A model generated the notes under the pieces. It did not search any database. It saw only the letters and a list, made by a program, of their open reading frames with translations, and was not told the origin of the DNA. Of a stretch of DNA of 57,677 nt, positions 8,632 to 17,690 are shown piece after piece. The position numbers and the translations under genes were made by a program. Origin of the DNA: Aequorivita viscosa (GTDB taxonomy: Bacteria; Bacteroidota; Bacteroidia; Flavobacteriales; Flavobacteriaceae); assembly GCF_900106795.1 (NCBI RefSeq), contig NZ_FNNS01000003.1:146944-204620 (forward strand). The letters are read 5' to 3'. Position 1 is the stretch's first letter, and each line of letters begins with the position of its first letter.

Positions 8632-10902
8632 CTATTTCAAATGCTCTGCGAAAAAGCCCATCATTGCTTCGTAAAGCGCTAATCTATTCTCTTCTTTAGC
8701 AAAACCGTGGCCTTCATCATATTTTACCATATATGGTACTTCAACACCTCTTTTTCGTAAGCTTTCAACAATTTGATCAGCTTCATCGATGTTTACTCTT
8801 GGATCGTTTGCGCCTTGAACAACGAAAAGTGGTTTCGTAATTTTATCTACGTGTAAAGCTGGAGAGATTTCATCCATAATAGCTTTTTCTTCAGGGATTT
8901 CTGGGTTGTACCAAATTTTGTACAACAATTCGCGATATTTTTCCCAGTAAGCAGGAATAGTGCCCATAAATGTATGTAGGTTACTTACACCCACATAATC
9001 AACACCACAAGCATATTTTTCTGGAGTTTTTGTCATTCCTCGTAATACGGCATATCCACCGTGGCTTCCGCCGTATATGGCAACACGATCTTTATCTACC
9101 CAGCCTTGCGCAATTGCGTAATCTACACCGTCTTCAACGTCGTCCATTGCTTTACGGCCAATTTGCCCAAAACCTGCTTTTAAAAACTCTTTTCCATATC
9201 CGCCAGAAACTCTAAAGTTAACGTGTAAAGTTGCATAACCCCTACTTGCAAATAATTGTGCTTCTGGATTAAAACCCCAATAATCCCTAACGCCCTGTGG
9301 TCCTCCGTGAGGGTTTACAATTAGTGGTACTTTTTGTCCTTCCCTGTAGCCAGATGGCAAGGTAATATACCCGTGCAAAGTTAGTCCGTCGCGACTTTGA
9401 AATTTGATAGGCATCATGGTTGCCATATCTTCAGCTTTAAGATGAGGTAATAGCTTGTATAAAAGCGTTACTGTATCTTTTTTTACGTCGTATAGATAAT
9501 ACTCACCTACAATTTTATCGCTTTTTACAGCAATCATATACTGCGATTCGTCGTCTGTTTTTCCTACTGTGAAGAATTGTTTAGCTCCAAATTCCTTTTT
9601 TAAACGAGCATAAATCTTCTTATATGTTTTGCTAACCGGTTTTACAACAGTTTTTACACCTGTATAGCTGAAATAATCTATTTCATAATCTCTTTTTCTA
9701 GAAAGTGAAAGTCCTGAAACATCAAAAGTATCATTGCTAAAAAGGGTTTTAACCTTCTTATTTGCTTTTAAATCGTATAATTGGATTTCGATTTTATCGC
9801 CGTCTAAATTTGAGATAACATAAGCTTCATCTGGGTTTTTTGAACTCGGGTTAAATGAAATTATTCCAAATGTATCACCAAACTCAGTAATTTTAACGCG
9901 CTTAAATTCCCCGTCTATCTTATAGAGCAATTCCATGTTAATACCATCTACAATTCTATTGATGGCGCGTAGGTTTCCTTTTCTGTCAAAATCGTAAGAG
10001 CTTACAGGTGGATCACCAGCTTTTACGGTGTAAAGTTTGGTGATTGCACCCGTGTTAATGTTTAAAAGGTAAGGTTCTTCTTGTTGTGGGTTGTCTTTAT
10101 TCATCTGGACAATCACGTGGTCTTCGTCTTCTTTTAACGACTCAATAATATTTACTTTAACACCATCAAAAGGAGTCAATTCACTTTTATTTTCGCCAGT
10201 AACATCTACTCCATATACGTGGTGATTTTCATCTCCACCTTTGTCTTGCATATATAGAATTCTGCTGTTGTTTGCCCAGAAATATCCACGAATCACATCT
10301 TCTTTTTGCTCGATAAGCAAGGTTTCTTTTTGTGTTGCGGTTTCCTTTAAATACAAATCGCGTTCGCCAGTTTCCCTTCGCTTTAAATAACTTATAAACT
10401 TACCGTCTGGCGAAAGTTGAAAAGAATAAGCTTCTGGCGTTTTAAAGTAATCTTCTACAGAATATTTAAAATTACCTTTAGACTTTGCAGCCAATTTCGC
10501 CAATTCCGCATCAGTAGATGGTAAGGCAGTATTTCCTGGTTTTGTTTTAATTGTTTTCTTCAAATTAAGTGGGTATTTCTGTCCCATTTGTTCGTAAGTT
10601 CCTTCAATAGTTTCTCCTGAAACTGTACCTGTATAGGTCAATTTCATTTTGGCCGAAGTTATGGTAACATTGTTGTCCTGCAAAATTACGGAATCGAGCG
10701 GTATTCCGCTTGCTCCTTGCATAGGAACATCGAGAGTTGCGCTATAACCTTCGTTGGTTGGGGTAATATTGAAAATAAGTTCCATTTGCATTCCCTGCAC
10801 TTCGAGGTGTCCGCTATAAGAGCCGTTTAACTGCTGTGAATTTGCTGTAGCTCCCAGAAAGAGCAACGTAATTGCGATTGAAATTTTAATTAAAGTTGTC
10901 AT
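8632..10902 (-). CDS. Secreted S9-family prolyl oligopeptidase/dipeptidyl peptidase
   Basis: A 756-residue exported serine peptidase. The start is the ATG at 10902, which gives a signal peptide (TLIKISIAITLLFLGATA); the 46 extra upstream codons overlap a small ORF in another frame and have no signal. Residues 20-125 form an extra N-terminal lipocalin-like domain, then a seven-bladed propeller, then an alpha/beta hydrolase with NPHGGPQG near 550, the nucleophile in GGSHGG near residue 610, an acidic residue in GANDPRV, and the histidine in DEGHGF near 733. The triad is intact. Two very short ORFs lie immediately upstream on the same strand and may share its transcript. Confidence 0.93.
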   Translation of the reverse strand: MTTLIKISIAITLLFLGATANSQQLNGSYSGHLEVQGMQMELIFNITPTNEGYSATLDVPMQGASGIPLDSVILQDNNVTITSAKMKLTYTGTVSGETIEGTYEQMGQKYPLNLKKTIKTKPGNTALPSTDAELAKLAAKSKGNFKYSVEDYFKTPEAYSFQLSPDGKFISYLKRRETGERDLYLKETATQKETLLIEQKEDVIRGYFWANNSRILYMQDKGGDENHHVYGVDVTGENKSELTPFDGVKVNIIESLKEDEDHVIVQMNKDNPQQEEPYLLNINTGAITKLYTVKAGDPPVSSYDFDRKGNLRAINRIVDGINMELLYKIDGEFKRVKITEFGDTFGIISFNPSSKNPDEAYVISNLDGDKIEIQLYDLKANKKVKTLFSNDTFDVSGLSLSRKRDYEIDYFSYTGVKTVVKPVSKTYKKIYARLKKEFGAKQFFTVGKTDDESQYMIAVKSDKIVGEYYLYDVKKDTVTLLYKLLPHLKAEDMATMMPIKFQSRDGLTLHGYITLPSGYREGQKVPLIVNPHGGPQGVRDYWGFNPEAQLFASRGYATLHVNFRVSGGYGKEFLKAGFGQIGRKAMDDVEDGVDYAIAQGWVDKDRVAIYGGSHGGYAVLRGMTKTPEKYACGVDYVGVSNLHTFMGTIPAYWEKYRELLYKIWYNPEIPEEKAIMDEISPALHVDKITKPLFVVQGANDPRVNIDEADQIVESLRKRGVEVPYMVKYDEGHGFAKEENRLALYEAMMGFFAEHLK

Positions 10903-10913
10903 GATTGGTTGGT

Positions 10914-11015
10914 TTAGAATATTAGTTTGATAAATAGGTAAATTGTTACGCCTATAATTACGCCAATGGCAAATTTTATTAATTGAATGCGTCTTGCTGT
11001 CTTGTTCTTCATCAT
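10914..11015 (-). CDS. Candidate 33-residue single-helix membrane peptide
   Basis: The frame reads a basic start (MMKNKTARR) and then a hydrophobic helix to the end (IQLIKFAIGVIIGV...YLFIKLIF). Its ATG overlaps the stop of the preceding 39-codon ORF (ATGA), and it ends 11 bp before the S9 peptidase start. Overlapping start/stop and a clean positive-inside membrane helix support a real gene, but it is short and unrecognised. Confidence 0.45.
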   Translation of the reverse strand: MMKNKTARRIQLIKFAIGVIIGVTIYLFIKLIF

Positions 11016-11131
11016 AATTTATTTTTAATGATATAGTCACCTTGCCAATGCTTCACAATCGAAATTGACTTACCATTGGTTTTCATTATTACTTGTGATG
11101 AGATTTCAATTTTAGGGTTTTGTGAATTCAT
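11012..11131 (-). CDS. Candidate 39-residue small protein
   Basis: MNSQNPKIEISSQVIMKTNG opens a polar frame that ends in an ATGA overlap with the next small ORF. It has no signal peptide. I do not recognise it. Co-translation with the small membrane peptide and the S9 peptidase is inferred from spacing. No TAnnTTTG box was found in front of it. Confidence 0.35.
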   Translation of the reverse strand: MNSQNPKIEISSQVIMKTNGKSISIVKHWQGDYIIKNKL

Positions 11132-11196
11132 ATTACGAAGTTTTAGTTGTTGATTTCTAAAACAAAGCTGCGACACAAAACACTATAATAAAAGGT

Positions 11197-11230
11197 AAGC
11201 ATCCCGAGATTTAGGAAAATGGGGATGCTT
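11197..11230 (-). terminator. Hairpin, probable terminator of the TPR-AraC gene
   Basis: Arms AAGCATCCC / GGGATGCTT with a 16-base loop, followed on the minus strand by a T-rich tract. It lies between the TPR-AraC gene end and the small ORFs. Confidence 0.5.
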
Positions 11231-11341
11231 TTAAAACGTGTAAGATAATGAAAATAAAGGAGATAAGGTTTGTTTCAGTGATTCTGAAGTAGAGGGAATT
11301 CAACAACCCTATATTTATAAATTTCGGGTTGAAATGGGTTT

Positions 11342-13057
11342 TTAGGCGATATTCTTGATTTCTTTAATGTAAAAAGAAGGGTTTAATCCAGTATCTTTTT
11401 TGAAGTATTTAGTAAACGAATCTGCCGATTTATAACCTACTTCTTCGGCGATGGATTGAATGGAATACGACCTGAAAATTACATCATTCTTAAGACGAAG
11501 GATGGCATAATTGATTCGAAGGTCATTAATATACGTATTGAAGTTTTTTCCGTAATGTGAATTGATGACTTTAGAAAGATAAGAAGTATTAGTGCCAATT
11601 TTCTTGGCAACGTTATACGAACTGCATTCCTGTTTTAAGAAATACTCCTGTTTTTCAAGTTTTTTAAGGCCTTCTAGAATTTGTTGTTTAATGTCTTCGG
11701 GTACATCGTTACTATTTTTCTCTTCTAAATCCGCATCTTTCGTATTAATAACTTCATCCGATTGCTTGGCAGCTTCAATTTTGGCCAGTAATTGCTCGAA
11801 TTTAAACTCATTTGCCTTTTTGTTTTTATAAAAGCGAAGTAAAACGAAAAGTAGAATGAGTATTACAAGGGACGCGCTTAACATTAAATAGTTAAGGTAG
11901 GATTGCTTCCTTTCTTTTTCAGTCTTTAGCAAATTGACTTCATTCAAAAAAGCTTCTCTTTCATTTTCTAAAAGTGATTTTTTAGCACTGTCTTTGAGTT
12001 CAGTCTGTTTTTCTTTTGAAGTAAGGTATTTTTCAAAATAGAAACTCGCTCTTTCAAAATTTCCTGTTTGTTTATAGGCTTCGGCAAGTTTCTCATAATA
12101 ATCTTTCATAAAGCCTTCTTCAACAGAAGTAACATTATAATCATCCAAACCCTTCTGTAAAATTTCGCTAGCTAAGCGATAATTACCTTCTGCCAATTCA
12201 ATTTTACCTATAAGGTAAGCGTAGTTTATTTTTATAAGATCGTATTCGGTTGGGCAAACATCAAAATATTTGTGATAGAGTTTTTTAGCCTCTTTAAATC
12301 GTTTTTCTGTATAAGCAATCTCAGCTTCTGCAGCATACAAAAAGGCCATATAACATGTATCTAGATCCTTTTCAGAAAATTGTTTTATTTTGTCGACATA
12401 CAATTTTGCCGAATCTATTTTTTCTATCTCGAGGTAAGAACTAGATAAGTAAAAACTTATCATGGCTATTTTGGAGTTTATAGATTTTTGTGTGAAAGTT
12501 GAATCTACCGTTTTATTTTCAAAGAAATTAAGCGATTTTTTACGAATGTTTATTGCTTCTCTAGTATCGCCACTAACATCACGAACAGAAGCTATTTTAT
12601 TATAAGCTATCTGTTTATAAAAATCACTTTTATACGTTTCAGCCAATTGGAGAAGATTTTCATAATACTCCAATTGTGTTGAGATATCACTAACTATCAA
12701 TTGCAAATCTGACAAAAACGCCAAGGACTCCATTTCTTGGTCCCGCAAGTTATGTTTTTGGGCAAAAAGCATATTTTTTTCAGACTGTTCGCTAGACTCC
12801 TTAAACATCCTGTTATGATAATAGGAAAGTGCAATAGTGTTATGGCCTATCCATTCGTGTTTTAAGTCATTTTTACTTCTACTTTTTAAAATATACGCAT
12901 TGGCAGCCGTGATGGTTTTCTCTATATCAGAATATGAATATTTCTGAATTGTATCTTTAATAGCATCAAAGGGCAGTTGGGAAAGCTCCTCTTCCGATTG
13001 GGAAAAGGAAGAAGTGGAGATGAAAATACTAAAAAAGATTAGTAATAAATGCTTCAT
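11342..13057 (-). CDS. Membrane-anchored TPR sensor with AraC-type DNA-binding domain
   Basis: A 571-residue regulator with a signal peptide (LLLIFFSIFISTSSFS), a helical TPR array (about residues 40-375), one membrane helix near 383-405 (LMLSASLVILILLFVLL), a short coiled linker, and a C-terminal AraC-type pair of helix-turn-helix units (about 465-571, with GTNTSYLSKVINSHYGKNF and GYKSADSFTKYFKKDTGL). The layout places the TPRs in the periplasm and the DNA-binding part in the cytoplasm, a one-protein signalling design common in Flavobacteriia. No target is evident; the S9 peptidase unit downstream on the same strand is a candidate. Confidence 0.9.
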   Translation of the reverse strand: MKHLLLIFFSIFISTSSFSQSEEELSQLPFDAIKDTIQKYSYSDIEKTITAANAYILKSRSKNDLKHEWIGHNTIALSYYHNRMFKESSEQSEKNMLFAQKHNLRDQEMESLAFLSDLQLIVSDISTQLEYYENLLQLAETYKSDFYKQIAYNKIASVRDVSGDTREAINIRKKSLNFFENKTVDSTFTQKSINSKIAMISFYLSSSYLEIEKIDSAKLYVDKIKQFSEKDLDTCYMAFLYAAEAEIAYTEKRFKEAKKLYHKYFDVCPTEYDLIKINYAYLIGKIELAEGNYRLASEILQKGLDDYNVTSVEEGFMKDYYEKLAEAYKQTGNFERASFYFEKYLTSKEKQTELKDSAKKSLLENEREAFLNEVNLLKTEKERKQSYLNYLMLSASLVILILLFVLLRFYKNKKANEFKFEQLLAKIEAAKQSDEVINTKDADLEEKNSNDVPEDIKQQILEGLKKLEKQEYFLKQECSSYNVAKKIGTNTSYLSKVINSHYGKNFNTYINDLRINYAILRLKNDVIFRSYSIQSIAEEVGYKSADSFTKYFKKDTGLNPSFYIKEIKNIA

Positions 13058-13094
13058 GCGGGAGGTTCGAATTTGGCGAAAATATGAAAAACTT

Positions 13095-13102
13095 CAAAGT
13101 TA
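13095..13102 (-). promoter_or_regulatory. -7 box for the TPR-AraC gene
   Basis: TAACTTTG on the minus strand, 37 bp before the ATG; a TTG lies 16 bp further upstream. Confidence 0.5.
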
Positions 13103-13144
13103 CTGATTAAAAGAGAAGCAAGGTTTGGGTCTATATGAACAAAT

Positions 13145-13206
13145 CTCAGTGTTCTCTGTGTCTTTGTGTTTGATTTTCACCACAGAGGCATAGAGGTACA
13201 CAAAGG
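13145..13206. repeat. CACAGAG-type inverted repeat, decayed copy
   Basis: GTTCTCTGTGTCTTTGTG faces CCACAGAGGCATAGAGG across a short loop. It is related to the copy at 8474-8533. Its arms have more mismatches. Confidence 0.5.
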
Positions 13207-13227
13207 AAAAACAGCCTAATCTATATT

Positions 13228-15081
13228 CTATTCGGAATATTCCCGCAACAACTTTCTATAGTTGTTTAATATGGCAGAACGACTCACAAACCCTTGAAAT
13301 TTCCGCTCTTCATCAAGCATCGGAAGCTGCCATACATCGGCTTCGTCAAACATTTTCATTATCTCCATAACCGAGTCTTTATTTGAAATGATAAATGATG
13401 GACTTGTAGCAAGATCACTTACGCTCGTGCTTCTAGTGGACTCTTTTCCAAGTAAAAAAGGCCGAAGTCGCTCTCGATTCAAAATTCCCCAGAACTTATT
13501 TTCGGTATCTACTATGGCCATGGTGTTTTGGTCGCTGTTTCTAAATTTTCGCAATACCTCCTCCATGCTATCGGTAGTTTTAATAATCAATGACGAAGTA
13601 TTTAAACAATCTTGAAGGTTGATATGTGAAAGGATATTTTGGTCTTGTCGCGTGGTGAATATTTCCCCTCGCTCTGCCAGTTTTTTGTAAGAAGGATGCG
13701 TTGGTGAGAAAAACCGATTTATAGCATAAGCCGTAACAGAAACAACCATCAAAGGAATGAACAGGTCGTAACCACTACTGGTTTCTGCAATAAGAAAAAT
13801 TGCCGTTAAGGGTGCGTATAAAGCACCGGACATTACGCCCGCCATGCCTACTAACATTAAATTGGTGGTTGGCACGTTTGGCATTCCCATCATTTCTAAA
13901 ACGAATCCGAAAAGATACCCGAGCAATCCCCCAGCGACCAATGAAGGGGCGAAATTCCCTCCATTTCCACCGGAGCTCAAGGTAATACTTGTGGCAAAAG
14001 CTTTCATAAGTACAGTGAGTCCTAGAAATGCAATAATGGTCCATTGAGAGCTTTCAAATTCAAAATAACGAAACAAACTCTCGTGGATTAAATGCTCGAT
14101 ATTTCCTTGATGCAACATACGAATATTGAGATATCCCTCTCCATAGAGTGGTGGAAACGCAACGCACAGCAAGGAAAGCAAACCTCCTCCTATAATTGCT
14201 CTCAATAAAACCCTTTTCTTGAATTTGCCCAAAAACCATTTTACAATTATTCCAACGACCAAAAAATACCGTGCATAGAAACCGGTAAGCACACCCAGTC
14301 CTACATAGTACGGAATATTGCCATAATTAAAGGTTTCGCGTGCAGGCAGATTGAAAAGTACGTCGTCATTTAGAATTATCATCGAAAGCAAGCTCCCGCA
14401 AATGGCAGCAATGACGAGGGGAATAAAATCTGTAAAAACCAGACCAACTAATAAAATTTCGAACGCAAACATAACTCCGGCAATTGGGGCATCAAAGGCT
14501 GCGGCAATGCCTGCAGAAGCACCAGAAGCGAGCAATAATGTACGCTCTTTAAACCCCAAACGATAACGTTGTGCATAATTGGACCCAACAGCAGAGCCAG
14601 TTACGGCTATCGGAGTTTCAAGTCCTACAGAACCTCCAAAACCAACAGTTACGGCACTTTGGATTATCTGTGAATACATTTTGTTGGATTTTACTTTGCT
14701 TCCGTTTTGGGATATATCTTTTAAAATATTGGAGAGCTCCTTATCCTCATCGCCCTTAAATAAGTACTTTACAATTAAAGTAGTGAGGACAATTCCAAGT
14801 AAAGGGAAAATTGCAAAAATGTAAATCCGCTCCTCAAAGGGAACTTCGTTGTTGACAAAAGAATGAATGTGATGGACAAGCACTTTTAAAAGTACGCCTC
14901 CCAAACCCGCAGTTAGACCGACAAGAATTCCAGACAGAATCAAAAATTGCGAACGCGTTAATCGTTCTCTCGTCCAGAAAAGAAGTATTTCTACAAAATT
15001 GAATTTTCTGAATGGATAATTGACGAACGCCCGTTTGAACTGAACAAAGCTGACTATCAGTTTTTTTACTTTGTAAACCAT
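13228..15081 (-). CDS. ClC-family chloride channel/antiporter with CBS domains
   Basis: A 617-residue inner-membrane protein. About ten hydrophobic segments span residues 45-455; the ClC signature regions appear as GFGGSVGLETP near residue 148 and SSGGNGGNFAPSL near 372. Two CBS domains fill residues 500-617. The glutamate of the second signature is kept (GLETP in place of the usual GREGP/GKEGP), so a gating or proton-coupling glutamate is present. Whether it is a channel or an exchanger cannot be told. It stands alone between the TPR-AraC gene and a divergent T9SS protein. Confidence 0.93.
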   Translation of the reverse strand: MVYKVKKLIVSFVQFKRAFVNYPFRKFNFVEILLFWTRERLTRSQFLILSGILVGLTAGLGGVLLKVLVHHIHSFVNNEVPFEERIYIFAIFPLLGIVLTTLIVKYLFKGDEDKELSNILKDISQNGSKVKSNKMYSQIIQSAVTVGFGGSVGLETPIAVTGSAVGSNYAQRYRLGFKERTLLLASGASAGIAAAFDAPIAGVMFAFEILLVGLVFTDFIPLVIAAICGSLLSMIILNDDVLFNLPARETFNYGNIPYYVGLGVLTGFYARYFLVVGIIVKWFLGKFKKRVLLRAIIGGGLLSLLCVAFPPLYGEGYLNIRMLHQGNIEHLIHESLFRYFEFESSQWTIIAFLGLTVLMKAFATSITLSSGGNGGNFAPSLVAGGLLGYLFGFVLEMMGMPNVPTTNLMLVGMAGVMSGALYAPLTAIFLIAETSSGYDLFIPLMVVSVTAYAINRFFSPTHPSYKKLAERGEIFTTRQDQNILSHINLQDCLNTSSLIIKTTDSMEEVLRKFRNSDQNTMAIVDTENKFWGILNRERLRPFLLGKESTRSTSVSDLATSPSFIISNKDSVMEIMKMFDEADVWQLPMLDEERKFQGFVSRSAILNNYRKLLREYSE

Positions 15082-15234
15082 CTGGTTTTGAGTACTGGGT
15101 TGGTTTTAAAAATCAGTTTCTCGATTTAAAATCTTTGCGATTTAGTAAAGAGGGTTTAAAGTTAAAACAATTCTAAACGAAAATGTATTGTAGAGAACTT
15201 CAAAAAACGGAAATGATTTTTGGCATAATCCCCG

Positions 15235-15242
15235 TAAGTTTG
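15235..15242 (+). promoter_or_regulatory. -7 box for the T9SS protein gene
   Basis: TAAGTTTG, 41 bp before the ATG at 15284. Confidence 0.5.
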
Positions 15243-15283
15243 TTAAGAAATATTTAACAAGCTAATTCCTTAAAATAATTTCG

Positions 15284-16441
15284 ATGAAAAAAAATTTACT
15301 CGTTTGCTTAGCTGTTGCCTTTTCGGTTTCAGGTTTTACTCAGAATGTTGATAAGGAATATTCACTCAGAGAGTATCGATCTTCAGATTATCTTGAATAC
15401 GAAAAATATACGTATAATTCAGATTTGCTATTAACATCCACAGACAATCTATTAATAGATGACGCCATTAGAGTGCGAGATTCTTTGACTTATGACGCCA
15501 ATAACAATGTTGTTAAGCTAGATGGTTATCAACTTTTGAATGGTAATTGGACCCACGTTTATTATATGGATTACACGTATGATGACAATGGAAATATCTT
15601 ATCGCGTTCAAATTATAATAGCTTTAGTGGTCCAACATTCTCATTAGGAGGAACCTATCTTTATTTTTATGAAGATAACAAGCTTACAAATTGGGAGATG
15701 TATATGAATGGGACAGAATTATTTGAGCAATGTACAATTTCATATAATGATAACAATCAGGTTGTTGAGGAATTCGTACAGGATACTTGGGGATCGGGCA
15801 CAATGGAAGATTCGTGGAAAATTGAATATATCTACAATCCCGACGGTACTTTACAAACTTCAAAGCCTTCAATTTGGAACGGTTCCTCGTGGGATTATCC
15901 TGGGGCGGAATGGTTTTATTATGATGCCGATAAAAATTGCATAAAATGGGAGCATAAAAGCGGCGATAGAGTTACAAACAGAAGGGAATATGAATATAAT
16001 ATGGACTATACGGTCGATCAGCTTGTTTTTCCGGTAACTCCCGAGGATAGATCAGAGACAAAAAGACTTGTGGAAATGCAAAATATGGTTGTCCTTCAAC
16101 ATTGGTACACCGAGAATGATCAAGGGAATTTAATTTATATCTGCGATTATATCTATGACTACGATTTTATAGGAAGTATGGGAATATCAGATCACGGGAT
16201 GCGTATGGATAGTATGCGGATGTATCCAAATCCTGCATCCGATTTAATTACTGTTTCCAGTGAAAACAATATTATAAGCGACATAAACATCTTGGACACC
16301 ACAGGAAAAGTAGTTTATAAACAATCCAACTTAAATAAGAAAAAGGCGAATCTGGATGTGTCCACGCTACAATTGGGTGTTTACTATATTAGGTCGGCAA
16401 CTTCAAAAGGAATCGTAACGCAGAAGTTGATTGTGAATTAA
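15284..16441 (+). CDS. Secreted protein with T9SS type A sorting domain
   Basis: A 385-residue exported protein: a signal peptide (LLVCLAVAFSVSGFTQ), a repetitive Tyr/Asp/Asn-rich body whose segments resemble YD-type beta repeats (for example YTYDDNGNILSRSNYN, YIYNPDGTLQTSK), and a C-terminal type IX sorting domain beginning MYPNPASDLITV near residue 313 and ending QKLIVN. It is therefore secreted or surface-attached by the type IX system. The body suggests a structural or adhesive role, but no enzyme motif is seen. Confidence 0.9.
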   Translation: MKKNLLVCLAVAFSVSGFTQNVDKEYSLREYRSSDYLEYEKYTYNSDLLLTSTDNLLIDDAIRVRDSLTYDANNNVVKLDGYQLLNGNWTHVYYMDYTYDDNGNILSRSNYNSFSGPTFSLGGTYLYFYEDNKLTNWEMYMNGTELFEQCTISYNDNNQVVEEFVQDTWGSGTMEDSWKIEYIYNPDGTLQTSKPSIWNGSSWDYPGAEWFYYDADKNCIKWEHKSGDRVTNRREYEYNMDYTVDQLVFPVTPEDRSETKRLVEMQNMVVLQHWYTENDQGNLIYICDYIYDYDFIGSMGISDHGMRMDSMRMYPNPASDLITVSSENNIISDINILDTTGKVVYKQSNLNKKKANLDVSTLQLGVYYIRSATSKGIVTQKLIVN

Positions 16442-16469
16442 TTGAGCGTTATCATACCAAACAGATCTC

Positions 16470-16490
16470 AAAGACCCGTTAGGTCTTTTT
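16470..16490. terminator. Terminator between convergent genes
   Basis: AAAGACC / GGTCTTT arms around CGTTA, followed by T residues on the plus strand. Confidence 0.75.
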
Positions 16491-16520
16491 GAAGAACGAT
16501 AAAAAACCCGAAAACGCAAT

Positions 16521-17591
16521 CTAAAACATCCTCAACTGCGGATTTTTTAGCTGAAGATAATGTGAAGCATCCAAAACAGGCATATTTCTGTCTGCCAAAT
16601 AACGTTTTTTTGCAATCGCTAACGTGTCTTTTACTTGTTGGGCGATGGTGCCGTCTCCTTTCATCCTTCTGCCCCAATTGCTGTCGTTAAGGTTGCCGCC
16701 GTGGCATTCAGCAATTTGATTTAATATTCGCTCGGCGCGGTCGGGAATGGTTTTATAGGCCCAATCTTTAAATATTTCGGCTACTTGGCCGTTTAGTCTG
16801 ACCATGGTATAATTCATATCTCGAGCACCGAGTTCGGAAACCTTTTTTACCAAAGGCAATATTTCATGGCTGTTCAAGGAAGGAATAATCGGCGCCATCA
16901 TCACCCGAACAGGAATGTCATTTTCTGAAAGGACTTTTACAACTTTAAGGCGTTGTTTAATGCTTGCGGTGCGTGGTTCCAATAACCTACGCGTATCTTC
17001 AGAAAGCGAAGTGATGGAAATGTTTACCGAAATAGTATTCAACTTCGCCATTTCCTTCAAAATATCTAAATCGCGAAGTATCAAGGAATTTTTAGTGATT
17101 ATGCCGGTGGGGTGCTTCCATTTCAGCATAACTTCCAGGCATTTTCGGGTTATTTCGAGTTTTCGTTCTAGCGGTTGGTAGCAATCTGTATTTCCTGAAA
17201 AAACAATAGTGCTTCCTTCCCAGTTTTTAGAGGTTATTTTTTGTTCGAGAAGTTTAGGGGCATTCTTTTTGTAAAGGATATTCCGTTCAAAATCCAAGCC
17301 TGCACCATAACCCCAATATTCGTGGCTGTTACGGGCGTAGCAATACACGCAACCGTGTTCACAACCTTGATATGGATTGGCCGAAAATGCCATTCCAACA
17401 TCGGGACTTTCCACTTTGTTTACGAAGGTTTTTGGAAATACTTCCAAATATTTTGTTTTGTTGTTTTCTGCTTCTTCACCTTCGGCTTCACAGAAATTTA
17501 GATATTCATCAAGCGTTTCGTGTTGGTCATTGAAGAATCGATTATGAACATTTTTCTGGGCGCCACGGCCTTTTAGAACGTTATCGGACAT
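16521..17591 (-). CDS. PA0069/SplB-like radical SAM protein
   Basis: A 356-residue radical SAM enzyme related to spore photoproduct lyase. The 4Fe-4S motif CEHGCVYCYAR is near residue 77, and NPYQG just before it, FSGNTDCYQPLE near 134 and TKNSLILRDLD are typical of this group. It starts KGRGAQKNVHNRF, the usual N-terminus. The ATG at 17591 is chosen over a TTG at 17621 because the TTG is part of the -7 promoter box TAACTTTG. The reaction of this subfamily is not established; it is common in non-sporulating bacteria. A 25-bp dyad sits in its 5' leader. Confidence 0.9.
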   Translation of the reverse strand: MSDNVLKGRGAQKNVHNRFFNDQHETLDEYLNFCEAEGEEAENNKTKYLEVFPKTFVNKVESPDVGMAFSANPYQGCEHGCVYCYARNSHEYWGYGAGLDFERNILYKKNAPKLLEQKITSKNWEGSTIVFSGNTDCYQPLERKLEITRKCLEVMLKWKHPTGIITKNSLILRDLDILKEMAKLNTISVNISITSLSEDTRRLLEPRTASIKQRLKVVKVLSENDIPVRVMMAPIIPSLNSHEILPLVKKVSELGARDMNYTMVRLNGQVAEIFKDWAYKTIPDRAERILNQIAECHGGNLNDSNWGRRMKGDGTIAQQVKDTLAIAKKRYLADRNMPVLDASHYLQLKNPQLRMF

Positions 17592-17598
17592 AAAAAAA

Positions 17599-17626
17599 CT
17601 TTGAAGACTGAGAATCTTCAAAGTTA
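17599..17626 (-). promoter_or_regulatory. Promoter box overlapped by a 25-bp dyad
   Basis: TAACTTTG (17619-17626, minus strand) matches the -7 consensus. A perfect inverted repeat, CTTTGAAGA and TCTTCAAAG with a 7-base spacer (17599-17623), covers the end of the box and the likely start of transcription. It may be an operator or a leader hairpin. Confidence 0.5.
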
Positions 17627-17690
17627 ATTGATTTTTGGAAGAACTCCAATTGAAGTTGGAATTATTCCTAATGTGTTTTTAGAAGACTTA

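Noticed and set aside
10903-11040. N-terminal extension of the S9 peptidase to 11040
   Set aside because: It would place 46 polar residues before a clear signal peptide and overlaps two better-supported small ORFs in another frame.
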